A stretch of 64,000 bases of DNA from contig OY782765.1 in assembly GCA_963678275.1 (NCBI GenBank), positions 6,200,001 to 6,264,000 on the forward strand, written 5' to 3'. Position 1 is the stretch's first letter. The number at the start of each line of letters is the position of its first letter. The position numbers and the translations under genes are program-made. This stretch comes from G963677445 sp963678275 (GTDB lineage: Bacteria > Bacteroidota > Ignavibacteria > Ignavibacteriales > Melioribacteraceae). The notes below the pieces were generated by a model that ran no database searches, was not told the origin of the DNA, and saw nothing but the letters and a program-made list of their open reading frames with translations. This document shows, piece by piece, positions 17,284 to 26,086 of this stretch.

Positions 17284-18276
17284 ATGAAAATTGTTATCGC
17301 GCTTGCTCCGGTCCTCTTCTTTCTTCTCTTTCTTATATATCTTGATAGTTTTAAACTGGTGAAAATCAGAACTGTTTTGTCAGCGATATACTGGGGAGTA
17401 GCATCCTGCGCCATCTGTTATTTTGTTAATACCGAACTTATTGTTTTATCGGGAATGAAGATTGGACAATACAGCACTTATGTTTCACCTGTTGTGGAAG
17501 AGATCGTAAAAGCTTCATTTCTGATATTATTAATGAAAACCAAACGTGTCGGTTTTATGATTGACGGCGCGATACTGGGGTTCGCTATCGGAGCCGGCTT
17601 CGGTGTGCTGGAAAATGTTTATTATCTTTATTCGGTTAAGCAGGGTAGTATGCTTTTATGGACTGTCCGCGGTTTCGGCACTGCTATCATGCATGGCGGC
17701 GCGACAGCAATTGTAGCGATTTTTTCAATGAGCCAGATTATAAAAGATGAAAATATCTGGAAAAAGATGTTCTCCGGGCTGGTTATGGCTGCCTTTGTGC
17801 ATGGACTGTTTAACAGTTTTATGTCTTCACCAATAGTTTCTGTCCTGATAATGCTTCTCGCGTTTCCTCTTACAATAATGATTCTCTTCCAGAGGAATGA
17901 AGCTCATGTAAGGGAATGGATGGAGGATGAATTTGATAATGAATCTGACCTGCTGCAGGCTATGAACAGCGGCACATTTCAGGAAACGCATGCCGGTAAG
18001 TATCTTAACTCAATTAAGCACCGTTTTGATAATGAAGTTGTATTTGATATGGTTTGTTATATCAGGAATTTCCTCGAACTTTCTATTAGGGCTAAGGGGA
18101 TGATGCTGCTAAAAGAAAGCGGTCTGCCGGTTAAAAAGGATCCTTCCTTAATTGATAAACTTAAAGAACTGGAATTCCTTAAAAAAAATATTGGGAAAAC
18201 CGGTCTGCTCGCCATATCCCCGATTATTTCACCCGATCAGAAACATGTCTGGCAGTTAAAAATGCTGGAAGATTAG
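17284..18276 (+). CDS. PrsW-family intramembrane metalloprotease-like protein
   Basis: 330 aa from the ATG at 17284; an in-frame TTG at 17260 is possible but no ribosome site distinguishes them. Six to seven hydrophobic segments occupy residues about 1-205. The PrsW hallmarks are present in order: E-E-I-V-K (near 78-82), G-F-A-I-G-A-G-F-G-V-L-E-N (near 102-114), R-G-F-G-T-A-I-M-H-G (near 129-138) and A-F-V-H-G-L-F-N (near 170-177). B. subtilis PrsW cleaves the anti-sigma factor RsiW, but most homologues have other or unknown substrates. The C-terminal 120 residues are soluble and helical. No anti-sigma gene is nearby, so the substrate is unknown. It stands alone, followed by 2.5 kb of repeats. 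Confidence 0.85.
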   Translation: MKIVIALAPVLFFLLFLIYLDSFKLVKIRTVLSAIYWGVASCAICYFVNTELIVLSGMKIGQYSTYVSPVVEEIVKASFLILLMKTKRVGFMIDGAILGFAIGAGFGVLENVYYLYSVKQGSMLLWTVRGFGTAIMHGGATAIVAIFSMSQIIKDENIWKKMFSGLVMAAFVHGLFNSFMSSPIVSVLIMLLAFPLTIMILFQRNEAHVREWMEDEFDNESDLLQAMNSGTFQETHAGKYLNSIKHRFDNEVVFDMVCYIRNFLELSIRAKGMMLLKESGLPVKKDPSLIDKLKELEFLKKNIGKTGLLAISPIISPDQKHVWQLKMLED

Positions 18277-18324
18277 GGGGGAATTGCTCTTTAGCTTCAT
18301 GTTTTATCTTACCTGCCTGTTTTT

Positions 18325-18740
18325 CAATTAACAATTAATAATGTACAATTAACAATTGAAAAGATGACCGCAGATTATTTTGATTTCGCTGATTAGGCGG
18401 AAGAAAAGCCACAAAATCACCAAATCCCAAAAGAAATTACGAATTACGAATTACGAATGAGGAATGAAAAGAATGTAATGAAATCATATTTTTAACCTTT
18501 GTAGCACAGGAAACCATCCAACCAAACTAAACCTTATTAATCTTATTCAAACGGGCGATATATTCAAAGGAATTATCTCAAGATCGGGTAAAAAACTCAG
18601 AACAGGACCGGGGTGATTAAAAAGATTGACTTGATATAAGTTAGCCATAGAAATCCAAATCGAAGTCGTAATCGAAATCGGTTTTTAAAAAATCAGAGAA
18701 GAATTTATAACTCTCCACTAACCACTTTTCACTTCTGGCT
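18325..18740 (+). repeat. Family-A repeat, full unit
   Basis: Same block order as 2190-2525 and the 32-33.5 kb array: AT-rich AACAATTAATAATG text, GATGACCGCAGATTATTTTG block, AATTACG run (18432-18457), ACCTTATTAATCTTATTC, and the AATCCAAATCGAAGTCG block at about 18649. It abuts the family-B array. There is no coding potential. Confidence 0.75.
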
Positions 18741-19885
18741 CGACCTGATTACTCAGTAAGGAGTTAAATTCTGCGCAAAAAGGAAAAGTTTTTATCTGAT
18801 TGCCAGTAAAATTTGGCATTAGATTCCTGCCTGCCTCTGGATGGTCTTTTCGCAAAAGACGCAAAAAACCGGAATGATAATTAATTGGTAATACCTGGGG
18901 AAAGTCAATTCCTAATTCTTAATTCGTAATTCCTCATTGTCTCTGGCTTGCCAGTCGATGATTACTCCGTAAGGAGTTAAATTCTACGCAAAAAGGAAAA
19001 GTATTTATCTGATTGCCAGTAAAATTTGGCATTAGATTCCGGCCTGCCTGCCTCTGGATGGTCTTTTCTCAAAAGACGCAAAAGACCGGAATGATTAATA
19101 ATTGGTAATACCTGGGGAAAGTCAATTCCTAATTCCTAATTCGTAATTCCTCATTGTCTCTGGCTCTGTCAGTTTATGATTACTCCGTAAGGAGTCAAAT
19201 TCTACGCAAAATGGCAAAGTTTTTACTAATTGGCAGAAAAATCGGCATTAGATTCCGGTCTTTTCGCAAAGGACGCAAAAAACCGGAATGACAAGTAATT
19301 GGTAACACTTGGGGAAAGTCAATTCCTAATTCGTAATTCCTAATTCGTAATTCCTCATTGTCTCTGGCTTGCCAGTCGATGATTACTCCGTAAGCAGTTA
19401 AATTCTACGCAAAATGGCAAAATTATTACTAATTGGCAGTAAAAATCGGCATTAGATTCCGGCCTGCCTGCCTCTGGATGGTCTTTTCGCAAAGGACGCA
19501 AAAAACCGGAATGACAAGTAATTGGTAACACTTGGGGAAAGCCAATTCGTAATTCGTAATTCGTAATTCCTCATTGTCTCTGGCTTGCCAGTCGATGATT
19601 ACTCCGTAAGCAGTTAAATTCTACACAAAATGGCAAAATTATTACTAATTGGCAGTAAAAATCGGCATTAGATTCCGGCCTGCCTGCCTCTGGATGGTCT
19701 TTTCTCAAAAGACGCAAAAGACCGGAATGATTAATAATTGGTAATACCTGGGGAAAGTCAATTCCTAATTCCTAATTCCTAATTCCTAATTCGTAATTCG
19801 TAATTCCTCATTGTCTCTGGTTCTGTCAGTTTATGATTACTCCGTTAGTAGTTAAATTCTACGCAAAATGGCAAAGTTTTATTTG
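18733..19885 (+). repeat. Tandem family-B repeat array (six units of about 205-235 bp)
   Basis: Each unit begins near GATTACTCCGTAAGGAG (about 18748, 18960, 19176, 19380, 19597 and 19834). It continues through TTCTACGCAAAATGGCAAA, an ATTGGCAGTAAAAATCGGC block, a hairpin with ATTCCGG and CCGGAAT arms around a GACGCAAAA loop, AATTGGTAA and GGGGAAAG. It ends in a run of 7-bp TAATTCC/TAATTCG units whose number varies between copies. No open frame of interest and no spacer-like unique DNA is present, so this is not a CRISPR. Confidence 0.85.
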
Positions 19886-19914
19886 ACCATCAATTTACCG
19901 GGGAATTCTGTCTG

Positions 19915-20110
19915 CCTGTTCGCCGCGGAGAATCCCTGGCGGGACTTATAATTTCCTCCCCTACATTGTCTCCCCCACAATGAATTGCGGGGCTATTATC
20001 TGTCGTCCCTGACGGGACTTTTTCTAAATAATAATGATTATCTACACGTAAATATTAAATCAGATTAATATGAATCCCGGCAGGGATCCTCCGCGGCGGA
20101 CAGATGAAAG
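19915..20110. repeat. Family-C double-hairpin repeat, inverted copy
   Basis: Reverse-complement arrangement of the 2.8-3.0 kb copy: GAATCCCTGGCGGGACTT, CCCCACAATGAATTGCGGGG, GTCGTCCCTGACGGGACTTT, then an AT-rich AATAATAATGATTATCTAC segment and GGCAGGGATCCTCCGCGGCGG. It interrupts the family-B array. No gene. Confidence 0.7.
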
Positions 20111-20117
20111 ATAATAG

Positions 20118-20303
20118 CCCCTATTTTCAGAGGCTGTGTGAAAAGTCTGGAACTCACCCTAAATCCCTCTCTTAAAAAGAGAGGAACTTTTAAAAAGTTG
20201 CGAATTATGAGCAATTTAAGCCCCTTCTCTTCCCAAGAGAAGGGGTTTGGGGATGAGTTTATTAAATTGCTCAAACTATTCACACAGCCTTTTCAAATAG
20301 GGG
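20118..20303. repeat. MITE-like inverted-repeat element (186 bp)
   Basis: Ends are 25-bp inverted repeats with a few mismatches: CCCCTATTT....AGGCTGTGTGAA (20118-20142) and its complement (20279-20303); the inner 12 bp are perfect. The interior holds two oppositely oriented hairpins of the widespread CCCTAAATCCCTCTC / GAGAAGGGGTTTGGGG type. No coding region. Confidence 0.6.
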
Positions 20304-20340
20304 GAAATGTATAAAGAGTGGTAAATAAGTCCCGGTAGGG

Positions 20341-20805
20341 AAGACAGAATTAGTTTGTTTCTGGCTCCGCAAGTTTATGATTAAGATTACTCCGTAAGCA
20401 GTTAAATTCTACACAAAATGGCAAAATTATTACTAATTGGCAGTAAAAATCGGCATTAGATTCCGGTCTTTTTGCAAAGGACGCAAAAAACCGGAATGAC
20501 AAGTAATTGGTAATACCTGGGGAAAGTCAATTCCTAATTCCTAATTCCTAATTCGTAATTCGTAATTCCTCATTGTCTCTGGCTCTGTCAGTTTATGATT
20601 ACTCCGTAAGCAGTTAAATTCTACGCAAAATTGCAAAATTATTACTAATTGGCAGTAAAAATCGGCATTAGATTCCGGTCTTTTTGCAAAGGACGCAAAA
20701 AACCGGAATGACAAGTAATTGGTAACACTTGGGGAAAGCCAATTCGTCATTCGTCATTCGTAATTCCTCATTGTTTCTGGCTTGCCAGTCTATGATTACG
20801 ATTAC
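20341..20805 (+). repeat. Two further family-B repeat units
   Basis: Units begin near 20386 and 20597, with a truncated third near 20791, all in the orientation of the main array. They contain the TTCTACGCAAAATTGCAAA core, the CCGG hairpin and the 7-bp TAATTCC/TAATTCG run. The last copy ends against the 3' end of the ParA-fusion gene. Confidence 0.75.
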
Positions 20806-20807
20806 GA

Positions 20808-21881
20808 TTAGGTGGGGAAATAGATTAGTTTTTTTTGTTTTTGCACATCACCGGCTGAAAATATACAAAAATATACCCCCCTGTGCGAATCAGCGGGAGT
20901 CCATGAGACCTGGTATCTCCCTTTGTTGAGGGTGTTGTTAACCAGAACGTCAATTTCATTTTTATAAATATCATTGATGGTTATGCGAACATCCGTTTTT
21001 TCATGCAGTGAAAATTTTATTTTTGTTGTCGATGCGAATGGATTTGGTTCATTCTGCTCAACCGAAGTAACGTTTGCCGCGTCGGACAATTTTTCCAGAG
21101 CGGTTGAACTTACCTGCTCAATCAGCGGGCATATACTGTCCCTGATAAGAATCTCACGCGCCAAATTTAAATATGCCCTGGCTCCGTTGCTTTTGGCGTT
21201 AAAAAGAACTACCGGCTTTTTATAAAAAGTAGATTCTGATATATGAGTATTTTTTGGAATAACCGTATTGAATACCAGGCGCCCATATTTTTCATGGATT
21301 TTTTCACGGGTCAGTGACGCCGCGATAGTATTTTCTTCATACATCGTAAAAAGTATTCCGCTTTCCCAGTCATCCGAGATGTCATTACCGCCGGCATGTT
21401 TTATCGCTTTTTCAAGAGAACTGATCGAAAATTTGTCACTTTTTACAGGAAAAATTATTCTTGTGGAATATTCGTAAAAATATCTCAGTAGTTTTGAAAG
21501 GTGGGGCGGCGAGTCTACGATAATATAATCATAATACAACTGAGCATTATTAAGAAGTTTTTTCAGATAGGCCTTTTTATCGAATGAGCCCGATTTTTCA
21601 AACTGATCAGGGTCAATAGCTCCTACCGGAATAAAATCGAGAAATTCCAGTTCTGTTTTCTGAATTATTCTCTCAAGAGATTTACCAATATTAAAAATGT
21701 TTTCATAATGTTCGGGCAGGTTTTCATCAAGACCAAGCAGAATAGCCGACGCGCCGGCAGGATCAGTATCAATCAAAAGGGTTTTCTTTTCAAAAACCGC
21801 GAGACTTGCGGCCAGGTTTACCGCGGTGGTGGTTTTGCCGACACCCCCTTTGGGAAGTGATATTACGATAATTTTTCTCAT
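20808..21881 (-). CDS. ParA/Soj-type ATPase fused to a T9SS-type C-terminal sorting domain
   Basis: 357 aa, one uninterrupted frame. Residues 1-255 are a ParA/MinD ATPase: deviant Walker A K-G-G-V-G-K-T-T (11-18), A' motif D-T-D-P near 38-41, and Walker B I-I-V-D-S-P-P. There is no signal peptide; the start MRKIIVISLPKGGVGKTT puts the ATPase loop at the N-terminus. A linker leads to residues 274-357, which match the T9SS/FlgD-like Ig-fold sorting domain: V-E-Q-N-E-P-N-P-F, T-T-K-I-K-F-S-L, a beta-rich core, R-G-V-Y-F-C-I-F and a lysine-containing end. Such a domain is expected on exported proteins, not on a cytosolic ATPase. No ParB or parS-like partner is adjacent. Both halves are individually clear; the combined function is unknown. 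Confidence 0.85.
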   Translation of the reverse strand: MRKIIVISLPKGGVGKTTTAVNLAASLAVFEKKTLLIDTDPAGASAILLGLDENLPEHYENIFNIGKSLERIIQKTELEFLDFIPVGAIDPDQFEKSGSFDKKAYLKKLLNNAQLYYDYIIVDSPPHLSKLLRYFYEYSTRIIFPVKSDKFSISSLEKAIKHAGGNDISDDWESGILFTMYEENTIAASLTREKIHEKYGRLVFNTVIPKNTHISESTFYKKPVVLFNAKSNGARAYLNLAREILIRDSICPLIEQVSSTALEKLSDAANVTSVEQNEPNPFASTTKIKFSLHEKTDVRITINDIYKNEIDVLVNNTLNKGRYQVSWTPADSHRGVYFCIFSAGDVQKQKKLIYFPT

Positions 21882-22095
21882 TCTAAGATTCTTTATTCAT
21901 ATTTTTTCCCTGTATCAATACTTTTTAATAAAGAAGGTACAAAATGGTTTAATGAATTAAACGTGAAAATGTTTAAAATAATTTAATAATTAGTCATTAA
22001 ATGTCCTGAGAAAATCAAAATTTAATAAGTCGCTTCCTCTTTTGTTGTGATGACAGTCAGAATTTTATATTTTTCGCACAAAACTAAGGAATTTT

Positions 22096-23229
22096 ATGGA
22101 TTATGAAAAAATTGTGAAGCTGAGGAAAGAGATTCATCAGAATCCCGATCTATCCTCACAGGAACAAAACACAGCAAAAAGAATACAAAATTTTATAACC
22201 GGATTTAATCCTGATAAAATTATTACAGGTTTGGGAGGAGCGGGAATCGCGGCAGTTTTTGATGGAAAAAACCCCGGCCCGGTGATCATGTTCAGATCGG
22301 AGCTTGACGCGCTTCCGATAATTGAAAATACAAAACTTGAGTACAGATCGATTAAGGAGGGAGTCTCACATAAATGTGGTCATGACGGGCACATGGCAAC
22401 ATTAGCCGGATTCGCGATGTGGCTTTCGGAAAACAGGCCGGAAAAAGGAAAAGTTGTTCTTCTCTTTCAGCCGGCGGAAGAAACTGGCGAAGGGGCGGAA
22501 AGAGTTATCGGCGATCCCAAATTTCAGGAAATATATCCTGATTATATATTCGCGTATCATAACCTGCCCGGTTTCGCGAAAGGGGAAGTCATTTTAAGGA
22601 AAGGTACATTCGCTTCGGCTTCGCGGGGACAGATAATTGATCTCAGGGGAAGGACTTCTCACGCGGCTGAACCTGAAAAGGGGATTTCACCCGCAGGCGC
22701 AATGTGTGAAATAATAGAAAAAATCAGCGCTCTTCCCCAAAAGTTAAATCCTGTCAAAAGTTATCTGCTTACAACTGTAATACACGCGAAACTTGGTGAA
22801 ATAGCGTTCGGAACTTCCCCCGGTGAAGCTGTTGTTATGAGCACCCTGAGAGCGGGGGATAATGAAGATATGGAAAAACTGATAGATGAGAGTGAAGCTG
22901 CCGCCAGACAATCCGCGGGGGATAAAAAACTTGAAGTATCGATAAGTTACCGGGAGATTTTTCCCGCCGCTTTTAATGATCCCGAAAAAATTGACATCGT
23001 GAAAGAATGCGCGGCTGACGCGGGATTTAATACGATTGAATTGGATAAACCATTCAGGTGGTCGGAAGATTTCGGGTGGTTTACCGAAAAAATACCGGGC
23101 GTTTTATTTGGAATAGGCGCGGGGGAAAATCATCCTCCCCTTCACGATTCAGATTATGATTTCCCTGATGAGCTGATTCCCCGATCAATAAAATTGTTTC
23201 AGCTAATTTCGAAAAGACTTACCGGATAG
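22096..23229 (+). CDS. M20-family metal-dependent amidohydrolase
   Basis: 377 aa, cytosolic. Contains the M20D hallmarks: F-R-S-E-L-D-A-L-P near 72-80, H-K-C-G-H-D-G-H-M-A near 91-100 (Cys and His metal ligands), P-A-E-E-T-G-E-G-A near 126-134 (catalytic Glu), Y-H-N-L-P-G, and R-T-S-H-A-A-E-P in the lid domain. Family members remove acyl or indole-acetyl groups from amino acids or act as peptidases; the specific substrate is not inferable. AAGGA at 22087-22091 supports the ATG. It is divergent from the ParA-fusion gene (214-nt gap) and convergent with MarR, so it is monocistronic. Confidence 0.9.
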   Translation: MDYEKIVKLRKEIHQNPDLSSQEQNTAKRIQNFITGFNPDKIITGLGGAGIAAVFDGKNPGPVIMFRSELDALPIIENTKLEYRSIKEGVSHKCGHDGHMATLAGFAMWLSENRPEKGKVVLLFQPAEETGEGAERVIGDPKFQEIYPDYIFAYHNLPGFAKGEVILRKGTFASASRGQIIDLRGRTSHAAEPEKGISPAGAMCEIIEKISALPQKLNPVKSYLLTTVIHAKLGEIAFGTSPGEAVVMSTLRAGDNEDMEKLIDESEAAARQSAGDKKLEVSISYREIFPAAFNDPEKIDIVKECAADAGFNTIELDKPFRWSEDFGWFTEKIPGVLFGIGAGENHPPLHDSDYDFPDELIPRSIKLFQLISKRLTG

Positions 23230-23306
23230 TCAGGATAAATTCATGGACCGATTATTTGAACTTTATAACTCTTATTGAATTTCGTCTCTCGCAATAAATG
23301 TTGATG

Positions 23307-23759
23307 TTACTCTTCATCAGAGTTTTGTCGATCCATAAACCGGAGCGCGTTTTCCGACATTTGTTTGGTCAGCTTAAGAGCAGCCTGTTTTTCATCATCG
23401 CTGAATCCGTCGGTAATAATCTCTGTCCACGATTTAAGTATCTTTTTTATCTCCGGTTTCATTTGTCTCGCTTTTTCAGTGATAAGAATTTTGTAGGCGC
23501 GGTTGTCTTCCGGGTCATTTTCTTTTTGTATCAGACCCTGCTCAATAAGCTGCCTGATCATTCTTGTTGTATGCGCCTTATCCATATGCAGCCGGCGGCT
23601 AAGCTCATTTTGTGAGAGGGCGTCCTGGTGAAATAATGTAATCAGAAAAAGATGAGCTCCTCTTCCCAGGCCAAGCTTGCCGAATTCACGGTGAAAATAT
23701 TTCCCTGCCTGCCTGTGGATACACCCCAGAACTCTGCCGATAGATTCATCATGTTTCAT
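23307..23759 (-). CDS. MarR-family transcriptional regulator
   Basis: 150 aa from the ATG at 23759; upstream in-frame codons overlap the MATE gene too deeply and give a non-family extension. The winged helix spans residues about 35-100: A-L-S-Q-N-E-L-S-R-R-L-H-M-D-K-A-H-T-T-R-M-I-R-Q-L as recognition helices and N-D-P-E-D-N-R-A-Y-K-I-L as the wing with the conserved D-x-R. It starts inside the last 11 nt of the MATE gene, so translation is likely coupled. Two matching palindromes over the MATE promoter are its probable operators, making this an autoregulated efflux operon. The ligand is probably a small aromatic or drug-like compound, by family habit only. Confidence 0.92.
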   Translation of the reverse strand: MKHDESIGRVLGCIHRQAGKYFHREFGKLGLGRGAHLFLITLFHQDALSQNELSRRLHMDKAHTTRMIRQLIEQGLIQKENDPEDNRAYKILITEKARQMKPEIKKILKSWTEIITDGFSDDEKQAALKLTKQMSENALRFMDRQNSDEE

Positions 23760-25119
23760 AGACTTCCTCCGGTTCATGCCCGGTTTTACCCGCGAATTGA
23801 CGATAAAGAGGCAGAAGCATAAAAAATGTGAGGAGCACCGAGAGTATATCAGCGCCCGGGAAAGCGAGGAATATTCCGTCAAGCCCAAGATAGGAGGGAA
23901 GAATATAAACCAGCGGAATAAGAATAAGGAACTGCCGCGATAATGTAATGATAAATGTTTGCACAGCTTTTCCGATTGCCTGAAAGATAATCGAACCCAT
24001 GATCTGAAAACCGATCAGGGGAAAAGCGAGCACAATCATTCTGAGAGCCCTTTTTCCATGAATTACAAGATTCGGATCATCTGAAAAAATACTCATCAAT
24101 GTTTCGGGAAATAATAGCATGATAGCCGCTCCGATAGTTGATGTGGCGGTGGCGGCAATAAGCGCGATCCTGACAGATTCTTTTGCTTTGTCAAAACGTT
24201 TCGCTCCGTAATTATAGCCGAGAATTGGCTGCAAACCCTGGCCAAATCCGATGAGTGGTGTGAAAAATAACATTATCAGTCTCATTACCACACCATAAAT
24301 CGCGATATAAAGGTCACCCCCGTAACGGGCGAGTGAATTATTAAGTATGATTACAAGCAGACTCATGGCGCTCTGCCTTACAAAAGCTGATATTCCGATT
24401 GAGATTATTTCTTTTTGTATTGCCCATTCAAATTTGATATTGGAAAATTTCACCTTAATTTCAGATTTACCCAACAGGTAAAAAAGTCCCTGGAACAGAA
24501 CCCCGGAAAAGTAAGCTATAACAGTTGCAATCGCGGCTCCGGTAAGTCCCATATCGTATCCGAAAATAAGAATTGCGTCGAGAACAACATTTAATACTGC
24601 CGATATCACCATGGTAAACATTGCGACCTTTGCCTGACCTTCGGCCCTGATAAGATTATTAAGCGCCATCGCAAGGCTGTGAAAGAAAATACCCGACATT
24701 ATGATAACCAGGTATTCGCGCGCGAAAGGCAATATTCCGGGGGTTGCTCCAAAAAGAATAAGCAGCGGATCGAGATATATATAGCCAAAAATGCTGATGG
24801 GGATAGCAAGCGCTGACACGGTGAAGATTACATTGCCGATTGTTTTATTCGCGGTTTTATTATCTTTGGCGCCAAGGCTGCGGGACATCAGGGATGAGCC
24901 CCCTATGCCGAGCATCTGTCCTATCGCCCCTACGATCATCTGTATCGGGAAGGATATCGCCACTCCCGCCAGTCCGTCTGTCCCCACTCCCTGTCCAATA
25001 AATATCGCGTCGGTGATATTATAGAGTGACATAACTACCATGCCTATTGTGGCAGGAAGTGAAAGTTTTATAAATAATTTTTTTATGTTGCTGTCGTCAA
25101 GTACCGGTTTTTTCTGCAT
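23749..25119 (-). CDS. MATE-family multidrug/Na+-driven efflux transporter
   Basis: 456 aa with 12 hydrophobic segments in two homologous halves (about 10-225 and 235-445). Typical MATE blocks are present: an N-terminal L-P-A-T-I-G-M-V-V-M-S-L-Y-N-I-T-D-A-I-F-I-G-Q-G and a second-half P-L-I-G-F-G-Q-G-L-Q-P-I-L-G-Y-N-Y-G-A. Family members export cationic drugs or metabolites using Na+ or H+ gradients; closest in style to the DinF/NorM-like branch of anaerobes. The gene is first in the operon with MarR, with a sigma70-type promoter blocked by two MarR-type palindromes. Confidence 0.92.
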   Translation of the reverse strand: MQKKPVLDDSNIKKLFIKLSLPATIGMVVMSLYNITDAIFIGQGVGTDGLAGVAISFPIQMIVGAIGQMLGIGGSSLMSRSLGAKDNKTANKTIGNVIFTVSALAIPISIFGYIYLDPLLILFGATPGILPFAREYLVIIMSGIFFHSLAMALNNLIRAEGQAKVAMFTMVISAVLNVVLDAILIFGYDMGLTGAAIATVIAYFSGVLFQGLFYLLGKSEIKVKFSNIKFEWAIQKEIISIGISAFVRQSAMSLLVIILNNSLARYGGDLYIAIYGVVMRLIMLFFTPLIGFGQGLQPILGYNYGAKRFDKAKESVRIALIAATATSTIGAAIMLLFPETLMSIFSDDPNLVIHGKRALRMIVLAFPLIGFQIMGSIIFQAIGKAVQTFIITLSRQFLILIPLVYILPSYLGLDGIFLAFPGADILSVLLTFFMLLPLYRQFAGKTGHEPEEVYET

Positions 25120-25140
25120 GATTTCTCTTGTAAATAAAAT

Positions 25141-25188
25141 GGTTGATTAGTCAACCAAACATAACAAGAAAAGGTTGATTTGTCAACT
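25141..25188 (-). promoter_or_regulatory. MATE-MarR promoter with two operator palindromes
   Basis: Minus strand: -35 TTGACA (25181-25186), exactly 17-nt spacer, -10 TATGTT (25158-25163). Palindrome 1 is GGTTGATTAGTCAACC (25141-25156), covering the expected start site; palindrome 2, GGTTGATTTGTCAACT (25173-25188), covers the -35. Their centres are 32 bp apart, about three helical turns, so both face the same side of the DNA. This is strong architecture for repression by the MarR protein of the same operon. Confidence 0.8.
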
Positions 25189-25199
25189 AAAATTATTGT

Positions 25200-26080
25200 T
25201 AAATAACCAGGTTTCTCTCAAGATTAGTTCCAACTCAGGGCAGATTAAATCCCTCACTTCCCAATGCTGTCAACTTAGGCTCAAAATCTTTTTTATGTTC
25301 CCGGGAATATGGGGGATTGTATATTTTTTCTATCCGTCCCCACGGGGAATTCCCCGTGGCTATTCGGCTTCGCCCCCTTCGGAGACGGTAAAAAAATCCC
25401 TATTATTGACATCAATTGTGAAAATATATTTTCGTTCTTATGAAACATTCTTTTTGGGGATGCAACGGTACTCGTAGTTCTCCTCGTTCCAGAATAACCC
25501 GAGCGTTTTTGAAAAGACGAGAACGAAGTACGATTACGTGAACGAGAACGAAAGATTATTTGGGATTTATCCATTCAATCCCGATGTCATTTCCTATTGA
25601 TTAAAGCGTTCGGGGGCTTTTTGATGGCTCAAGTTGACAGCATTGCTCCCATCTTTCAATATCGAAGAGTTTTCGAGAGGTTATTATTTCTGTTATTATT
25701 GCCGACAAATTTGAAATTTGGCGCTTTCTCAAATTGGGGTTCCATAGGTGCAGAAGAAACCGGCCGACAAAATCAAACCTTATTAACCTTATTTAACGGG
25801 TAATATTACCAGCGGAATATGCTAAAGGATTTGGAAAAGAGCACAGAACAGGATGGCTGGGATTAAAATGATTAACAGGACTATTCAACACTATATAAAA
25901 ACCGGAGTCATTTGTCATTTACCAATTGTCAATTATCCATTATCAATTAAGTAACTTCACTCTCCACCAGTCACTCTTCACTTCATGCAAAGCCAGTATA
26001 AGAAAAAGAAGTAAATTTTTAGCATTTAAAAAAAATCATTGGCAGGGGACTTAAATGATTAACTTCATTGCTCCCAGCTA
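25200..26080. repeat. Gene-free stretch with palindrome and family-A fragment
   Basis: No coding region is supported. It contains a perfect 20-bp palindrome CCACGGGGAATTCCCCGTGG (25340-25359) followed by GGCTTCGCCCCCTTCGGAG. A partial family-A unit lies at about 25760-25990, with AACCTTATTAACCTTATTTA, AGCACAGAACAGGATG and TCACTCTTCACTTC text. The 3' end of the SpoU methyltransferase gene follows at 26087. Confidence 0.55.
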
Positions 26081-26086
26081 AAAACA

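Noticed and set aside
18733..20805. CRISPR array
   Set aside because: Units are over 200 bp and contiguous, with no short repeats separated by unique spacers and no cas genes nearby.
20808..21881. Two separate genes joined by a sequencing frameshift
   Set aside because: The ParA core and the sorting domain are in one frame with an ordinary linker and no sign of a disrupted stop or start between them.
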